NCBI GenBank assembly: GCA_012270065.1
Contig: JAAXJB010000072.1
Location: 1-64,000 of the forward strand
Reading direction: 5' to 3'
Origin: Rubripirellula sp.
GTDB taxonomy: Bacteria > Planctomycetota > Planctomycetia > Pirellulales > Pirellulaceae
Length of the DNA: 64,000 nt
Shown here: one piece after another, positions 37,642-47,775 of the stretch
Numbering within the stretch: the first letter of the stretch is position 1
Layout: every line of letters starts with the position of its first letter
The notes under the pieces: model-generated
What the model was told of the DNA's origin: nothing
Seen by the model: only the letters and a program-made list of their open reading frames with translations
Database searches by the model: none
Translations under genes and position numbers: made by a program

Positions 37642-38116
37642 ACTATCACCGAAATCCTGAAAAGAAATTGCCTGTCAAGCCAAGGCTGATCAAAACAACT
37701 AGAACGCCTACCAATTACGAAAACAAGTTATTCGAGTTTCTTTGTTACGCAGCGATACTGGCGACAGATTAGCCAGACCAAGGGTGCCTGGTGAAAAGGG
37801 TGCCCGGTGAAAAGGGTGCCCGGTGAAACTGAGTCATGCCGCACTTTCAAGGGTCGTTAAAAATCCCCCTATCCATCTATTCGGCCCCCAGCAGTGCTGT
37901 CTGTTAACAGCGGACATGATGTAAAAGTCGAATCAATGCTCATAAATACCCTTAAAAACAGGGAGTGACCGACATCCTCCAGATTCCAAGCACCGGGGCA
38001 TATCCGGTTTCTTCATCTTTTGCTAACAATTATCGAGCAGATGCAGTTACAGTAACTGTTCGCTGGCGAGAGCATCCGGGAACATTGATGCTGAAACGCG
38101 CCCTCAACCCTCAACG
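37642..38116. other. 475-bp divergent intergenic region
   Basis: The region lies between the minus-strand ankyrin-cytochrome gene and the plus-strand cotransporter, so promoters for both are expected. The visible structure is the 16-bp tandem repeat at 37781-37828. A short CCCTTaaaaacAGGG inverted repeat lies about 150 bp before the cotransporter start. Confidence 0.5.
37781..37828. repeat. 16-bp tandem repeat, three copies
   Basis: Three head-to-tail copies of AGGGTGCCCGGTGAAA (the first has T in place of one C) lie at 37781-37796, 37797-37812 and 37813-37828. The array is intergenic and upstream of both divergent genes. It may be a protein-binding array or a slipped-strand duplication. Confidence 0.85.
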
Positions 38117-39808
38117 GTGGCTCAATTGGATCTCGACGCACTGGTAAAACTGCTATTTGGCCTATTGGGTGGGCTCGGCATCTTTCTTCTGGGCATGAAG
38201 AACATGTCCGATGGCATGCAAGCGGTTGCCGGAGCAAGCTTGCGGCGTCTGATTGGGTACGTCACCAACAACCGTTTCCTTGCCACGGTTGTTGGAGTGG
38301 TTGTCACTTGCGTGGTCCAGTCAAGTTCCGTGACGACAGTAATGGTCGTAGGATTCGTCAACAGCAGTGTGATGGAACTCTCTCAGGCGATCGGCGTGAT
38401 CATGGGAGCGAACATTGGCACGACGATCACAGGCTGGATTCTGGTTTTGAAGATTGGGAAATACGGTCTTCCTCTGCTTGGCTTTGCTGCTTTCTTTTTT
38501 CTTTTTTCCAAGAGCGACCGTTGGCGTTACTGGGCGATGGCGATCATGGGTGTCGGAATGGTCTTTTTCGGTCTCGAACTGATGAAAGATGCCTGTGCCA
38601 TTATCAAGGAAACCCCTCAATTTGAAAGTTCATTCAAATACTTCACTGCTGATACCTATTTCGGCGTACTCAAGTGTGCATTAGCAGGTTGTCTGCTCAC
38701 CACGCTGGTTCAGTCTTCCTCAGCAACGCTCGGAATCACGATCTCACTGGCGACCCAAGGAGTGATTGGATACGAAACTGCGGCAGCATTGGTGCTCGGT
38801 GAAAACATTGGCACAACGATCACAGCATTGCTGGCATCTCTGGGAGCAACAACAAACGCCAAACGGGCTGCCTATTTTCACATGATTTTCAATTTGGCAG
38901 GCGTGCTGTGGATCACATCCATATTCTGGTGGTACATCGCATTGATTCAGGGTCTGCTCGATCATGATGTTTCCGAGATGGTGCTCGAGGACGGCAAAGA
39001 GACTTATCCATATACCATTGCCGCGATTGCGTTGACTCACTCGATATTCAACATTGTCAACACACTCCTGTTTCTTCCATTTCTACCGTTTTTTGTTCGG
39101 TTCCTGGAGAAGATTGTCCCGTCCAAGGATTTCAAGGAGCAACCCAAACTGACCGACCTGGATATCCGTTTGCTCGAAACACCTCTGTTGGCAATCGAGC
39201 AGTCTCGCAAAGAAATTGAAAAAATGGGTACCGGTTGCGAAAAAATGCTTCAATGGCTCGATGAGCTTTATGACCAGAATGAAATTGACAATCAACTGTC
39301 TGACAAACTGTTGCACCGCGAGCAGGTACTCGATGCTGTTCAGGACGAAATTGCAAAGCATGTAACCAGCCTGCTTTCAAATGACATTCCGCACTCCGTT
39401 GCAGTCGAAGCCAGACAACAATTCCGAATGACAGACGATTATGAGTCGATCAGTGACTACCTGGTGAACATTCACAAGTTCGATATCCGTTTACGGCGTG
39501 ATTCCCAACGCTTCACCGATTCACAGCGAGAAGGCATCAAGACGATCAATGGACTGGCCACGGAATATCTAAAGATGGTCAATCTGGCATTGGGGGCCAG
39601 CGACGCGAGCATCATCACTACGTCAGAGGGTGCATCAAAACGTCTCCGGAAAAAGATCAAACAACTCAGACGCGATCATCTCTCGGATTTGTCGGCGGGA
39701 ACAGTTTCGCCTCAGGTTTGCGTTGCCTATCTTGCTGTTCTCAATGCATTTAGCAGAGTAAGAGACCACATTGATAACGTTGCGGGCGCTATTTCCGGGG
39801 AAAAATAG
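38117..39808 (+). CDS. Na/phosphate cotransporter family protein with PhoU-like domain
   Basis: A 563-residue NptA/YjbB-type Na+/Pi cotransporter. The N-terminal membrane part has two inverted repeats, each with the family's QSSS motif (VVQSSSVTTVMVVGFV about residue 70 and LVQSSSATLGITISLA about 200) and GANIGTTITG / GENIGTTITALLAS. About eight hydrophobic helices end near residue 340. The C-terminal 220 residues are helical and PhoU-like (KEIEKMGTGCEKMLQWLDELYD, FRMTDDYESISDYLVNI, FSRVRDHIDNVAGAI). It moves phosphate with sodium across the inner membrane. The start is a GTG at 38117 beginning MAQLDLDALV. It is monocistronic. Confidence 0.93.
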   Translation: MAQLDLDALVKLLFGLLGGLGIFLLGMKNMSDGMQAVAGASLRRLIGYVTNNRFLATVVGVVVTCVVQSSSVTTVMVVGFVNSSVMELSQAIGVIMGANIGTTITGWILVLKIGKYGLPLLGFAAFFFLFSKSDRWRYWAMAIMGVGMVFFGLELMKDACAIIKETPQFESSFKYFTADTYFGVLKCALAGCLLTTLVQSSSATLGITISLATQGVIGYETAAALVLGENIGTTITALLASLGATTNAKRAAYFHMIFNLAGVLWITSIFWWYIALIQGLLDHDVSEMVLEDGKETYPYTIAAIALTHSIFNIVNTLLFLPFLPFFVRFLEKIVPSKDFKEQPKLTDLDIRLLETPLLAIEQSRKEIEKMGTGCEKMLQWLDELYDQNEIDNQLSDKLLHREQVLDAVQDEIAKHVTSLLSNDIPHSVAVEARQQFRMTDDYESISDYLVNIHKFDIRLRRDSQRFTDSQREGIKTINGLATEYLKMVNLALGASDASIITTSEGASKRLRKKIKQLRRDHLSDLSAGTVSPQVCVAYLAVLNAFSRVRDHIDNVAGAISGEK

Positions 39809-40003
39809 GACATCCAGGTCGTCGCTCTCTACCCGATCTCATCCTCCCTTGCGATATTCAACCGGCATCCCGAATGGGGCTTTTGGTTGAATCTGATTAC
39901 AATGTGGGCTGCGTGGTTCCATGCCCATTTTGAGTGTTACCACTCCAACCGGGCGGTGGCCTACAAAATCCAAGTGAATCAAACCGGTGCAGAAGGACCG
40001 AGG

Positions 40004-41275
40004 ATGAAGCGGCGAGCATTTTTGCGTGGTGTCAGCGGAGCGACCATGGCATTGCCAACTCTGGAGGCAATCGCGAGTTCAGAGAAAGTAACAGCCAGAC
40101 GGATGGTCTGTGTCGGACTGAACTTCGGCTTGGTACCCCAGCTTTTTTTTCCAACCACCACTGGAAAAGAGTACCAACTCACAGAGCGATTGCAGCCATT
40201 GAACAAGCTGCGCAAGGACTTCACTGTATTCTCAGGTTTGGATCACGGTACCGAAGCGCAAGGTGGACACGGCGGAGTGCATGCCTATCTGTCAGGGGTC
40301 CTCTCCAAACACTCTCGGAACATGCCTGAAGCCAACATTTCAGTGGACCAGAAAGCGGCGCAGCTGGTGGGATCACGCACACGCTATCCATCACTGCAGA
40401 TCGCCAGCGGCAATGACCCCAACAACCAGATTTCGTGGAGTGCATCCGGGGTGTCTCTCCCCCCAGTTTCGAAAGTCGATTTACTCTTCAACCTCCTGTT
40501 CCAGAAGGTTGATCCGCAACTTCGCAAAACCACTCAGGCAAAACAGGCAGCACGCACAAGCATCCTTGATCTTGTGAAAACCGATGCGCAGTATCTTCAT
40601 CGCAAGCTCGGGGCGCAGGACAGAGCCAAAATTGATCGTTACTTCACCACGGTAAGGGAAGTCGAAAAGCGGATTTCGCAGTCCAGCCAGTGGCTCGACA
40701 AGGCAAAACCCAATGTCGACTACAACCTGCCCGCAGATGCGAACAACATGAACTTTGTTGACCGTGTCCCGCTTTACTACGACCTGATGGCTCTTGCACT
40801 GGAAACAGATTCAACCCGGGTGATCACGCTGGGCCTGGCTGATATCGGAGCGAATTACGGTGGCTTCAAAATCAGTCGTGGTTACCATCAGCTGACTCAT
40901 CACGGTAAAGTGCCGGAATACATCACCGAACTTTCCGTGATTGAGCAATTCCACATGGAACAACTCACCCGCTTCCTGAATCGCCTCAAATCAGTGAGAG
41001 ACAATCACGGCAACACGTTACTTGACAGCACGATGGTGCTGTTCGGTTCCGGAATGGGAAATGCAAGTTCACACTCCAACAAGAATCTTCCACTGGTTCT
41101 GGCAGGAGGCGGCTTCCAACATGGTGAGCACAAGTCGTACTTCACTGGTGAAGGCAACAAGCGTTCTACTCCAGCAGGTCGTTTGTTTGTTTCGATGCTG
41201 CAACGCTTTGGTGTGGAAACAGATCGCTTTGGCACGGCCAGTGGAACGCTGCCCGGTCTGGAGCTGCAGACATGA
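40004..41275 (+). CDS. DUF1552 family protein, Tat-exported
   Basis: A 423-residue DUF1552 protein. The ATG at 40004 follows AAGGA at good spacing and gives the twin-arginine signal KRRAFLRGVSGATMALPTLEA; the frame is open further back but not protein-like. Landmarks: RRMVCVGLNFGLVPQLFFP, TVFSGLDHG, GGHGGVHAYLSGVLS, LGAQDRAKIDRYFTTVREVEKRI, GYHQLTHHG, and DSTMVLFGSGMGNASSHSNKNLPLVLAGGG. It is of a different subtype from the copies at 12459 and 18067: it has GMGNxSSH instead of xSTTH, and precedes its cytochrome. Its stop overlaps the next start by 4 bp (ATGA). It is the first gene of a five-gene operon. Confidence 0.93.
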   Translation: MKRRAFLRGVSGATMALPTLEAIASSEKVTARRMVCVGLNFGLVPQLFFPTTTGKEYQLTERLQPLNKLRKDFTVFSGLDHGTEAQGGHGGVHAYLSGVLSKHSRNMPEANISVDQKAAQLVGSRTRYPSLQIASGNDPNNQISWSASGVSLPPVSKVDLLFNLLFQKVDPQLRKTTQAKQAARTSILDLVKTDAQYLHRKLGAQDRAKIDRYFTTVREVEKRISQSSQWLDKAKPNVDYNLPADANNMNFVDRVPLYYDLMALALETDSTRVITLGLADIGANYGGFKISRGYHQLTHHGKVPEYITELSVIEQFHMEQLTRFLNRLKSVRDNHGNTLLDSTMVLFGSGMGNASSHSNKNLPLVLAGGGFQHGEHKSYFTGEGNKRSTPAGRLFVSMLQRFGVETDRFGTASGTLPGLELQT

Positions 41276-43992
41276 GAAAACGAGCAACACACCGAACCGG
41301 CACGACCAGTCAAGGCCAGACCAGCCCGAAAAGCCGAAGCAAGCCTGAAACACCTCACTGGCCACCAGCATCTGCAGGTCGTCGGTTCGCGTATGCATTA
41401 GCTACCCTGTGTTTCATCTCAATCCTTTTTCAACAAAAGCAGCTTCACGCCGAAACAGGCGAACAAACTGCAACCTCGGCTGAAAACGGACTCGCACCTC
41501 ACGTCCAGCAATATCTCAAGACTCACTGCCACCGTTGCCATGGCAACCAGAAGCAAAAAGCTGACCGGCGTCTTGATCAGTTCCCACGGAAAGGCAAGTT
41601 GAATGAGGAGCAAAGAGATCTGCTTGAAGAGGCGTTGGACGCGATGAACCGGGGCGAAATGCCGCCTCGTACAAACGACGGCAGTCCGCTGCCCACGGTT
41701 GCGGAAACGCGGAAAGTCATTTCAACCATCACCGCTTATCTTGATTCTGCAAACCAGGCTCAAAAACTGTCCACCACGATTCTCCGTCGACTCAATCGTT
41801 TTGAGTACGTGCGGACCATCAGGGACCTGCTTGGCGTTGACATCGACTCATTCGATCCGACGGGGGACTTTCCACCCGATGCGAAGCTACACGGATTTGA
41901 CAACAACGGTGAGGCCTTGACGCTTTCCGACTACCAATTGCAACGTTACGTGGAAGTCGCCGAAGCTTATCTGGATCAAGCTCTCTATTTTGATGAGCCA
42001 GCGCCCGAGCCAATCAGCTGGTCTTACACTGGAAGTGACTTCAACGGTGTTGTCTCGTATCAACGCGCACCGGTCACCTGGCGATTGATCGTCCCAGCGG
42101 GATCTCCTGCGAACCAACATGAACAGGGTGACTATATCGAAATCGGGCATGGACAACCGTCGGAACGTCATCCCACTTACGTCACCGATTTTGTCCGCCA
42201 CGGGGGTGTGCCAGCCGATGGTTGGTACGAAATCCAGATCAAGGCGGCGGCAGCCAACCGCCTCGATCACGGCTATGAGCACGTGGAATTCGACAGGTAC
42301 ATCAACGAACCGCTGAAACTCGCGTTATGGATCGCCCCCGAAGCACGCCTATTGAACAAGAACGCAGCAGACAAGCGGCGTCTTGCCAAAGTCTGGGACC
42401 TGCCAGATGGTCGACCCGATTCGTTCACAGCAAGAGTCTGGCTACGGAAAGGGGCCGTGCCATTTGTCAGCTGGGCCAATGGGATCAGTTCCAAAGGTAA
42501 CATCCGTCGAGTTGCGGAAAAGCACCATCCTGAGGTCATCCGGGCTACCACGACCCAACTGGACGCAGCGAAGCTTGGTGATCCAGAAGCTCAAGCGTTA
42601 GTAGAAAAACTTGCTCGTAATGAGAACAACCCATTGCTGTCGGAGCTTTACCAGGGACCGCGTGTTCGAATCTGGAACATGGATGTCTCCGGCCCGATAC
42701 ATGAGGACTGGCCACCTGTCAGCCACCAGCTTTTGTTCGGCGAACAAATGGACGCCACAAAAATCGACATTGATGAACTTGTGCTGCGTTTCGCAACCCG
42801 CGCTTTTCGTCAGCCTGTCAAACCAGAAGAGGTGAAACATTACGCCCAGTTTGTGCGTGACCGGATCGCCGCTGGCAATTCGCATCGGCGTGCGATCAAA
42901 CTGGGCCTGACCGCAATCCTGACATCACCACGTTTTCTTTATCTCGATGAGGGCAATGCTGATTCGGGCACTTCCCTGGGTTCCCATGAATTGGCAACCC
43001 GGCTGTCGTATTTCCTCTGGAGCTCAATGCCAGACGAAAAACTGTTTCAAAAAGCCAGCACGAACGAACTTTCGGAAGATGGACTACGCGACGAGACATT
43101 GCGTCTGCTCGCTGATCCCAAAGCGGTCGCGTTCGTGGAACACTTCACGGATCACTGGCTTCGAATTGACACCCTGGGAGCAATGCCACCAGATCCAAAA
43201 GCATTCGAGTCCTACTACAAAGATCGGCTTGAAACGTTCTTCAAGCAGGAAACAAGACTCTTCTTCACTGATCTACTCCAGCAAAATGGATCGATCCTGA
43301 ATCTGCTCGATAGTGATTACAGTTTTCTCAATGGCACGCTGGCACAGCATTATGGTGTAGAAGGCTTGACTGGGGAAGAATTCCGGAAAGTCAGATTCGA
43401 ACCAGAACACCATCGCGGTGGCTTGCTGGGACAGGGAAGCATTCTCACCCTGACTGCAAATGGAATTGAAACATCTCCGGTAGTTCGAGGAGTCTGGGTC
43501 ATGGAAAACATCCTTGGAACACCACCCTCGCCGCCACCTCCCGATGTAGAGCCTCTGGAACCCGATACGCGTGGTGCCGTGACCGTTCGTGACCAACTCA
43601 AGAAACACCGCAGTGTCGCTGCCTGTGCGGATTGTCATGACCGGATTGATCCCGCCGGTTTCGCGTTGGAGTTTTACGATCCGATTGGTGCCTACCGTTC
43701 ACACTACAAGTCACGCGCGTCCCGCAATCCGGCAGTAGACGGTTCCGGTACACTTGTGTCGGGTGAGTCGTTCAAAGATGAAACGGAATTCAAAAAACTG
43801 CTGCTTGCACGTAAAGACAGATTCACAGAAGCGCTCACGGCGAAACTGCTTTCCTATGCAACAGGCCGGGAAATGACATTCCGGGATGACGCAGAAATCA
43901 AAAGGATCGCTGCCGAGTGTGCGAAACAGGGGTACGGACTTCGAGATCTGATCTTGGGTGTTGTCGACAGCAAGGTCTTTCGCCAGCGTTAG
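41272..43992 (+). CDS. Giant diheme cytochrome, DUF1592 family
   Basis: A 906-residue protein translationally coupled to the DUF1552 gene (ATGA overlap). The N terminus is long and basic (about 36 residues) before a hydrophobic export segment (YALATLCFISILF). Domains: cytochrome with CHRCH at 86 followed by KQKADRRLDQ; DUF1587 about 172-240 (RRLNRFEYVRTIRDLLGVD); DUF1595 about 503-560 (TRAFRQPVKPEEV); DUF1592 about 568-690 (LATRLSYFLWSSMPDEKL); DUF1588 from about 715 with SPPPPDVEPLEPDTRGA and CADCH at 785 followed by DRIDPAGFALEFYD; DUF1585 about 850-906 (ATGREMTFRDD). It has the QKADRR element also seen in the copy at 45298. The downstream DUF1552 gene begins 31 bp later. Confidence 0.93.
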   Translation: MRKRATHRTGTTSQGQTSPKSRSKPETPHWPPASAGRRFAYALATLCFISILFQQKQLHAETGEQTATSAENGLAPHVQQYLKTHCHRCHGNQKQKADRRLDQFPRKGKLNEEQRDLLEEALDAMNRGEMPPRTNDGSPLPTVAETRKVISTITAYLDSANQAQKLSTTILRRLNRFEYVRTIRDLLGVDIDSFDPTGDFPPDAKLHGFDNNGEALTLSDYQLQRYVEVAEAYLDQALYFDEPAPEPISWSYTGSDFNGVVSYQRAPVTWRLIVPAGSPANQHEQGDYIEIGHGQPSERHPTYVTDFVRHGGVPADGWYEIQIKAAAANRLDHGYEHVEFDRYINEPLKLALWIAPEARLLNKNAADKRRLAKVWDLPDGRPDSFTARVWLRKGAVPFVSWANGISSKGNIRRVAEKHHPEVIRATTTQLDAAKLGDPEAQALVEKLARNENNPLLSELYQGPRVRIWNMDVSGPIHEDWPPVSHQLLFGEQMDATKIDIDELVLRFATRAFRQPVKPEEVKHYAQFVRDRIAAGNSHRRAIKLGLTAILTSPRFLYLDEGNADSGTSLGSHELATRLSYFLWSSMPDEKLFQKASTNELSEDGLRDETLRLLADPKAVAFVEHFTDHWLRIDTLGAMPPDPKAFESYYKDRLETFFKQETRLFFTDLLQQNGSILNLLDSDYSFLNGTLAQHYGVEGLTGEEFRKVRFEPEHHRGGLLGQGSILTLTANGIETSPVVRGVWVMENILGTPPSPPPPDVEPLEPDTRGAVTVRDQLKKHRSVAACADCHDRIDPAGFALEFYDPIGAYRSHYKSRASRNPAVDGSGTLVSGESFKDETEFKKLLLARKDRFTEALTAKLLSYATGREMTFRDDAEIKRIAAECAKQGYGLRDLILGVVDSKVFRQR

Positions 43993-44023
43993 ATAATATT
44001 TTCCTCACCAACAAGGACTGAAG

Positions 44024-45301
44024 ATGGCGTCCATTCCCAGACGCAACGTATTGCGAGGCTTGGGTATCGCAATCGCTTTGCCTGGCTTCGCTTCATTGAA
44101 GGCCGAATCCGTCAACGGATTGAATCGGTCAACCAGACGTTTTGTGTGTGTGTCACCCAATTACGGCATGAATCCTGCTGGTTTCTTTCCCACTCAAACG
44201 GGAAGTGAATACAGGATGCCAGACCTGCTCCAGTCTCTTGAATCACATCGGGAATCCCTGAGTCTGTTTACCAACCTCGATCATCCGGGCGTTGGTGGAG
44301 GACATGGCTGTTCCAACACCTTCTTGAATGGTGTTGAACTGAAAAACACCAAGGACGACCCACAGCGTCTGCTTTCTCTGGACCAGTTGCTCGCTGAGAA
44401 AATTGGGCAAAAGTCCAGATTCCCATCCATGCTACTGGGATCAGGCGGAATTTCATGGTCCCGAGCCGGAATCCGCCTGCCAACCCAAGCTGACCCGGTC
44501 AGCGTTTTCAACAGCCTGTTCGTGGACGATTCCGCGAAAGCAAAGCAACAGCAACGCAGATTCCTCGATGAGGACACCAGCATTCTTGATGTGGTTGGTG
44601 AGGATGCCCGAAGTCTCCGGCGACGTCTTGCACAAACCGATCAACAGAAACTTGATCAATACCTGACTTCCATCCGCGAAGTGGAACGGAAGCTGATCCG
44701 CCAGGCTGAATGGCTGGACATTCGCAAGCCAAGAGTCAAAGACGATGTGATTCGTGGTGGGGATGATGACGACACCATCGTTGACTTGCAGTATCCGTAC
44801 AACACTTCAGTCATGTACGACCTGATGGTTCTGGCCTTGCAGACAAATTCGACCAACGTCATCTGTTTTGGTCATCCTGGAGGAAATCGTCTGTTTCCCT
44901 TTGAAGGCATCACACTTGGCTATCATTCGCTGACGCACCATGGCAAGCGACCGGAGCTCCTGAAGGAGCTATCGATCATCGAACGTTTCTACGCCAAAGA
45001 GTTTTCTGCATTTCTCGGCAAACTGAAAGAGGCTCACGACACTGACGGCAGACCGCTGCTGGATTCAACGGCTGTCCTGTTTGGCAGTGGAATGGGCAAT
45101 GCAAGCTCACACTCCAGCCGAAATCTTCCTGTTCTTCTTGCTGGAGGCGGTTTCCGACATGGGAATCACCATCGCTTTGAACGTCACCAACGTGACGGAC
45201 GCCCTCTCGGTGACCTGTTTGTTTCGATCCTGCAACAGTTTGAAATCGAACAGGACCAATTTTCGAATCATGGTGGCAATCTCAATCATTTACTGACATG
45301 A
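44024..45301 (+). CDS. DUF1552 family protein, Tat-exported
   Basis: A 425-residue DUF1552 protein with the signal PRRNVLRGLGIAIALPGFASL and AAGGA before the ATG. Landmarks: RRFVCVSPNYGMNPAGFFP, LFTNLDHPGVGGGHGCSNTFLNG, LAQTDQQKLDQYLTSIREVERKL, GYHSLTHHGKRPELLKELSIIERF, and DSTAVLFGSGMGNASSHSSRNLPVLLAGGG. It is clearly the nearest relative of the copy at 40004, sharing the GMGNASSHS and THHGK motifs, and like it overlaps its downstream cytochrome by 4 bp (ATGA at 45298). The two units look like a tandem duplication that has since diverged. Confidence 0.93.
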   Translation: MASIPRRNVLRGLGIAIALPGFASLKAESVNGLNRSTRRFVCVSPNYGMNPAGFFPTQTGSEYRMPDLLQSLESHRESLSLFTNLDHPGVGGGHGCSNTFLNGVELKNTKDDPQRLLSLDQLLAEKIGQKSRFPSMLLGSGGISWSRAGIRLPTQADPVSVFNSLFVDDSAKAKQQQRRFLDEDTSILDVVGEDARSLRRRLAQTDQQKLDQYLTSIREVERKLIRQAEWLDIRKPRVKDDVIRGGDDDDTIVDLQYPYNTSVMYDLMVLALQTNSTNVICFGHPGGNRLFPFEGITLGYHSLTHHGKRPELLKELSIIERFYAKEFSAFLGKLKEAHDTDGRPLLDSTAVLFGSGMGNASSHSSRNLPVLLAGGGFRHGNHHRFERHQRDGRPLGDLFVSILQQFEIEQDQFSNHGGNLNHLLT

Positions 45302-47775
45302 ACAAATCGTTTTTCTGCGGCTTGATTTTTTGGCTGACGACGACCGGTTCCGCTGCTGAACACTCGCTCGCCGATATTGGCACGTTCCTGCGTGGTTACT
45401 GTATCGACTGCCACGGTGCTCAGACGCAAAAAGCTGACCGCCGCTTTGACGGATTGGCCGCCGGGCTCGTTGATGGAAAATCATCCACTGGGTTTCAGCA
45501 GGCAGACATGCTTCAGGAAATACTGGACCAGCTCAATCTGGCCGAAATGCCGCCGGAGGATGCAAAACAACCCGGTAACGATGAGATCAAACAGGTTGTT
45601 TCGTTACTCACAAAAACTCTGGCCGAAGCAAAGGTCGCAATGCGTGGTAACGCCGGAAAGGTCGTTTTGCGGCGACTCAATCGCAACGAATACCGAAACA
45701 CAATTCGCGATCTGTTCGAACTACCCATGGTCGATTTTGATCCAACCATTGCATTTCCCGCTGATGATGCCACCGATGGTTTTGACAATAATGGCGAGGG
45801 TCTGATTACATCTGATTACCTGCTTCGAAACTATCTTGCTGCCGCCCGGCAAATCGCCGACAAGGTGATTCGGCCGGGCCCGCGTCCCGAATTGATCCAT
45901 TACCATTCAGGACTCTCCTCTGATTCTGGACAAACGGCTGCCCGCAGCGGTGGATCGCCACTGCAATCAAACCCCACCGAAAGCTCCAGTGACAAAGAGG
46001 CCAGACAGGATGCAGGCCGGCTATTCATCAAGTTCCGTCAACCACTGGGAATACGGCAACTGGACAAACGCAAAGGAGTCCCCGCTGATGGCGAGTATGT
46101 GATACGGCTTTCGGCAAAAGCCGTCCGTCGCATGTCCCGCTACAAAGACGAGGACCTGAGATATGATTCCTCTGAACCCATGCGTTTATCGATCTCGATT
46201 GATTCACAGGCACTGGGTGGTACCGCCCACAGGATCATCGGTGAGTACACCATCCCTGACGATGAAGTGATCGAGATAGAGCATCGTGTATGGCTTGAAA
46301 AGGGCTTTACGTTTCATGTCCACTGGGCAAACGGTCCAAACGGTTCGTTCAAACGCATTCTTCGAAAGGTTCTACCCAAATACAACAAGGATGCGTTGTA
46401 CCCCATCCGGAATCCTCCGGAAATGTATCTTGGTTCAGGTCCTGAACTGCATGTTCATGGACTGGAAATCGAAGGGCCCTTTTATGATGCCTGGCCACAA
46501 CCCGGATTTGCCAGGTTTTTTCCGGATCCGCCAAATGCCCCGGATGCAGATTACCTGGACAAAGCTCTGCTTCGCCTTGCCAATGCTGCCTACCGAAGGC
46601 CGGTCACTCGCAAGGAAGCGAGCCCTTATCTTGAACTGGCTCGTCGACACTTGAAGGACAAGGGCGACTTCTGGGAGTCGGCAAAACTTGGAGTACGGGC
46701 AATCCTGACCTCTCCGAACTTTCTCTATCTGGCCGAAACACCACCAACTTCAACAGATTCGAATCAACTTACCAACCATGAACTTGCCAACCGCATGTCC
46801 TATTTCCTGTGGAGTTCAATGCCGGACAGTGAATTACGCTCCTTGGCCGATCGTGGTGCATTGAACGATCCGGATGTTCTGCAGGAACAGGTGGAACGAA
46901 TGCTGTCGGATCAACGTGTCGCTGCGTTTGTTGAAAATTTCGTTGGTCAATGGCTGGGACTTCGAAAGCTGGGTGAAATGCCACCAGACCCGGAAACCAA
47001 CCGTGCCTATTACGAAGACAATCTTGAAGATGCAATGCGTCAGGAAACGCTTCTGTTCTTTCGCCACATGCTCGATCAGAACCGTGAATTATCGGAATTC
47101 ATCGATTCTGATTACACGTTTTTGAACCAGGCGTTGGCTCGACATTACGATCTGCCAGTCCCGTCAGATGAAGCCTTTCACAAAGTCGATCTTCCGGCAG
47201 ACAGTCCTCGCGGAGGGCTGTTGGGACAGGCCAGCATTCTCACCGCCACCTCCAATGGCGTGGAATCTCAACCTGTCGTCCGAGGTGTCTGGGTCCTGAA
47301 TAATCTTCTTGGAAGCCCGCCGAATCCCCCGCCACCTGACATCGAACCACTTGAGCCTGACACCAGAGGTGTGTCCACCATCCGCCAATTGATGGAAAAG
47401 CACCGTGACAATCCCACGTGTTATGAGTGCCATCGGAAAATTGACCCTTTTGGACTGGCTCTGGAGAACTTTGATCACGTGGGCCAATGGCGAGACCGCT
47501 ACGCAAAGCGGTTGCCCATTGATGCCTCTGCATCGCTGGCGGGCGGTCAAGTGATTCAGGGTGTTGATGGAATCAAACAGTTATTGCAACTGAATCCAGA
47601 AAAGTTCAACCAGTGCCTGACAGAAAAGCTCATGACCTACGCACTGGGTCGGCGGCTCAGCTTCATCGACCGTGACGAAATCCAGCAGATCACAAGATCC
47701 GTTTCCAATGGAAAGCTTGGACTACGGGAGCTGATCCACCGGGTGGTAAACAGCAAGGCGTTCCAATCAAAATGA
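45298..47775 (+). CDS. Giant diheme cytochrome, DUF1592 family
   Basis: An 825-residue protein. Short signal peptide (1-20, ending GSAA), cytochrome domain with CIDCH at 35 followed by AQTQKADRRFDGL, NLAEMPPEDA about 80, DUF1587 about 125-190 (RRLNRNEYRNTIRDLFEL), DUF1595 about 420-480 (NAAYRRPVTRKEA), DUF1592 about 495-615 (LANRMSYFLWSSMPDSEL), DUF1588 from about 640 with NPPPPDIEPLEPDTRGV and CYECH at 708 followed by RKIDPFGLALENFD, and DUF1585 at about 770-825 (ALGRRLSFIDRDE). Both ends overlap neighbours by 4 bp (ATGA), so it is tied to the DUF1552 gene before it and to the sulfatase-like gene after it. Role unknown, probably electron transfer linked to the partner's substrate. Confidence 0.93.
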   Translation: MNKSFFCGLIFWLTTTGSAAEHSLADIGTFLRGYCIDCHGAQTQKADRRFDGLAAGLVDGKSSTGFQQADMLQEILDQLNLAEMPPEDAKQPGNDEIKQVVSLLTKTLAEAKVAMRGNAGKVVLRRLNRNEYRNTIRDLFELPMVDFDPTIAFPADDATDGFDNNGEGLITSDYLLRNYLAAARQIADKVIRPGPRPELIHYHSGLSSDSGQTAARSGGSPLQSNPTESSSDKEARQDAGRLFIKFRQPLGIRQLDKRKGVPADGEYVIRLSAKAVRRMSRYKDEDLRYDSSEPMRLSISIDSQALGGTAHRIIGEYTIPDDEVIEIEHRVWLEKGFTFHVHWANGPNGSFKRILRKVLPKYNKDALYPIRNPPEMYLGSGPELHVHGLEIEGPFYDAWPQPGFARFFPDPPNAPDADYLDKALLRLANAAYRRPVTRKEASPYLELARRHLKDKGDFWESAKLGVRAILTSPNFLYLAETPPTSTDSNQLTNHELANRMSYFLWSSMPDSELRSLADRGALNDPDVLQEQVERMLSDQRVAAFVENFVGQWLGLRKLGEMPPDPETNRAYYEDNLEDAMRQETLLFFRHMLDQNRELSEFIDSDYTFLNQALARHYDLPVPSDEAFHKVDLPADSPRGGLLGQASILTATSNGVESQPVVRGVWVLNNLLGSPPNPPPPDIEPLEPDTRGVSTIRQLMEKHRDNPTCYECHRKIDPFGLALENFDHVGQWRDRYAKRLPIDASASLAGGQVIQGVDGIKQLLQLNPEKFNQCLTEKLMTYALGRRLSFIDRDEIQQITRSVSNGKLGLRELIHRVVNSKAFQSK

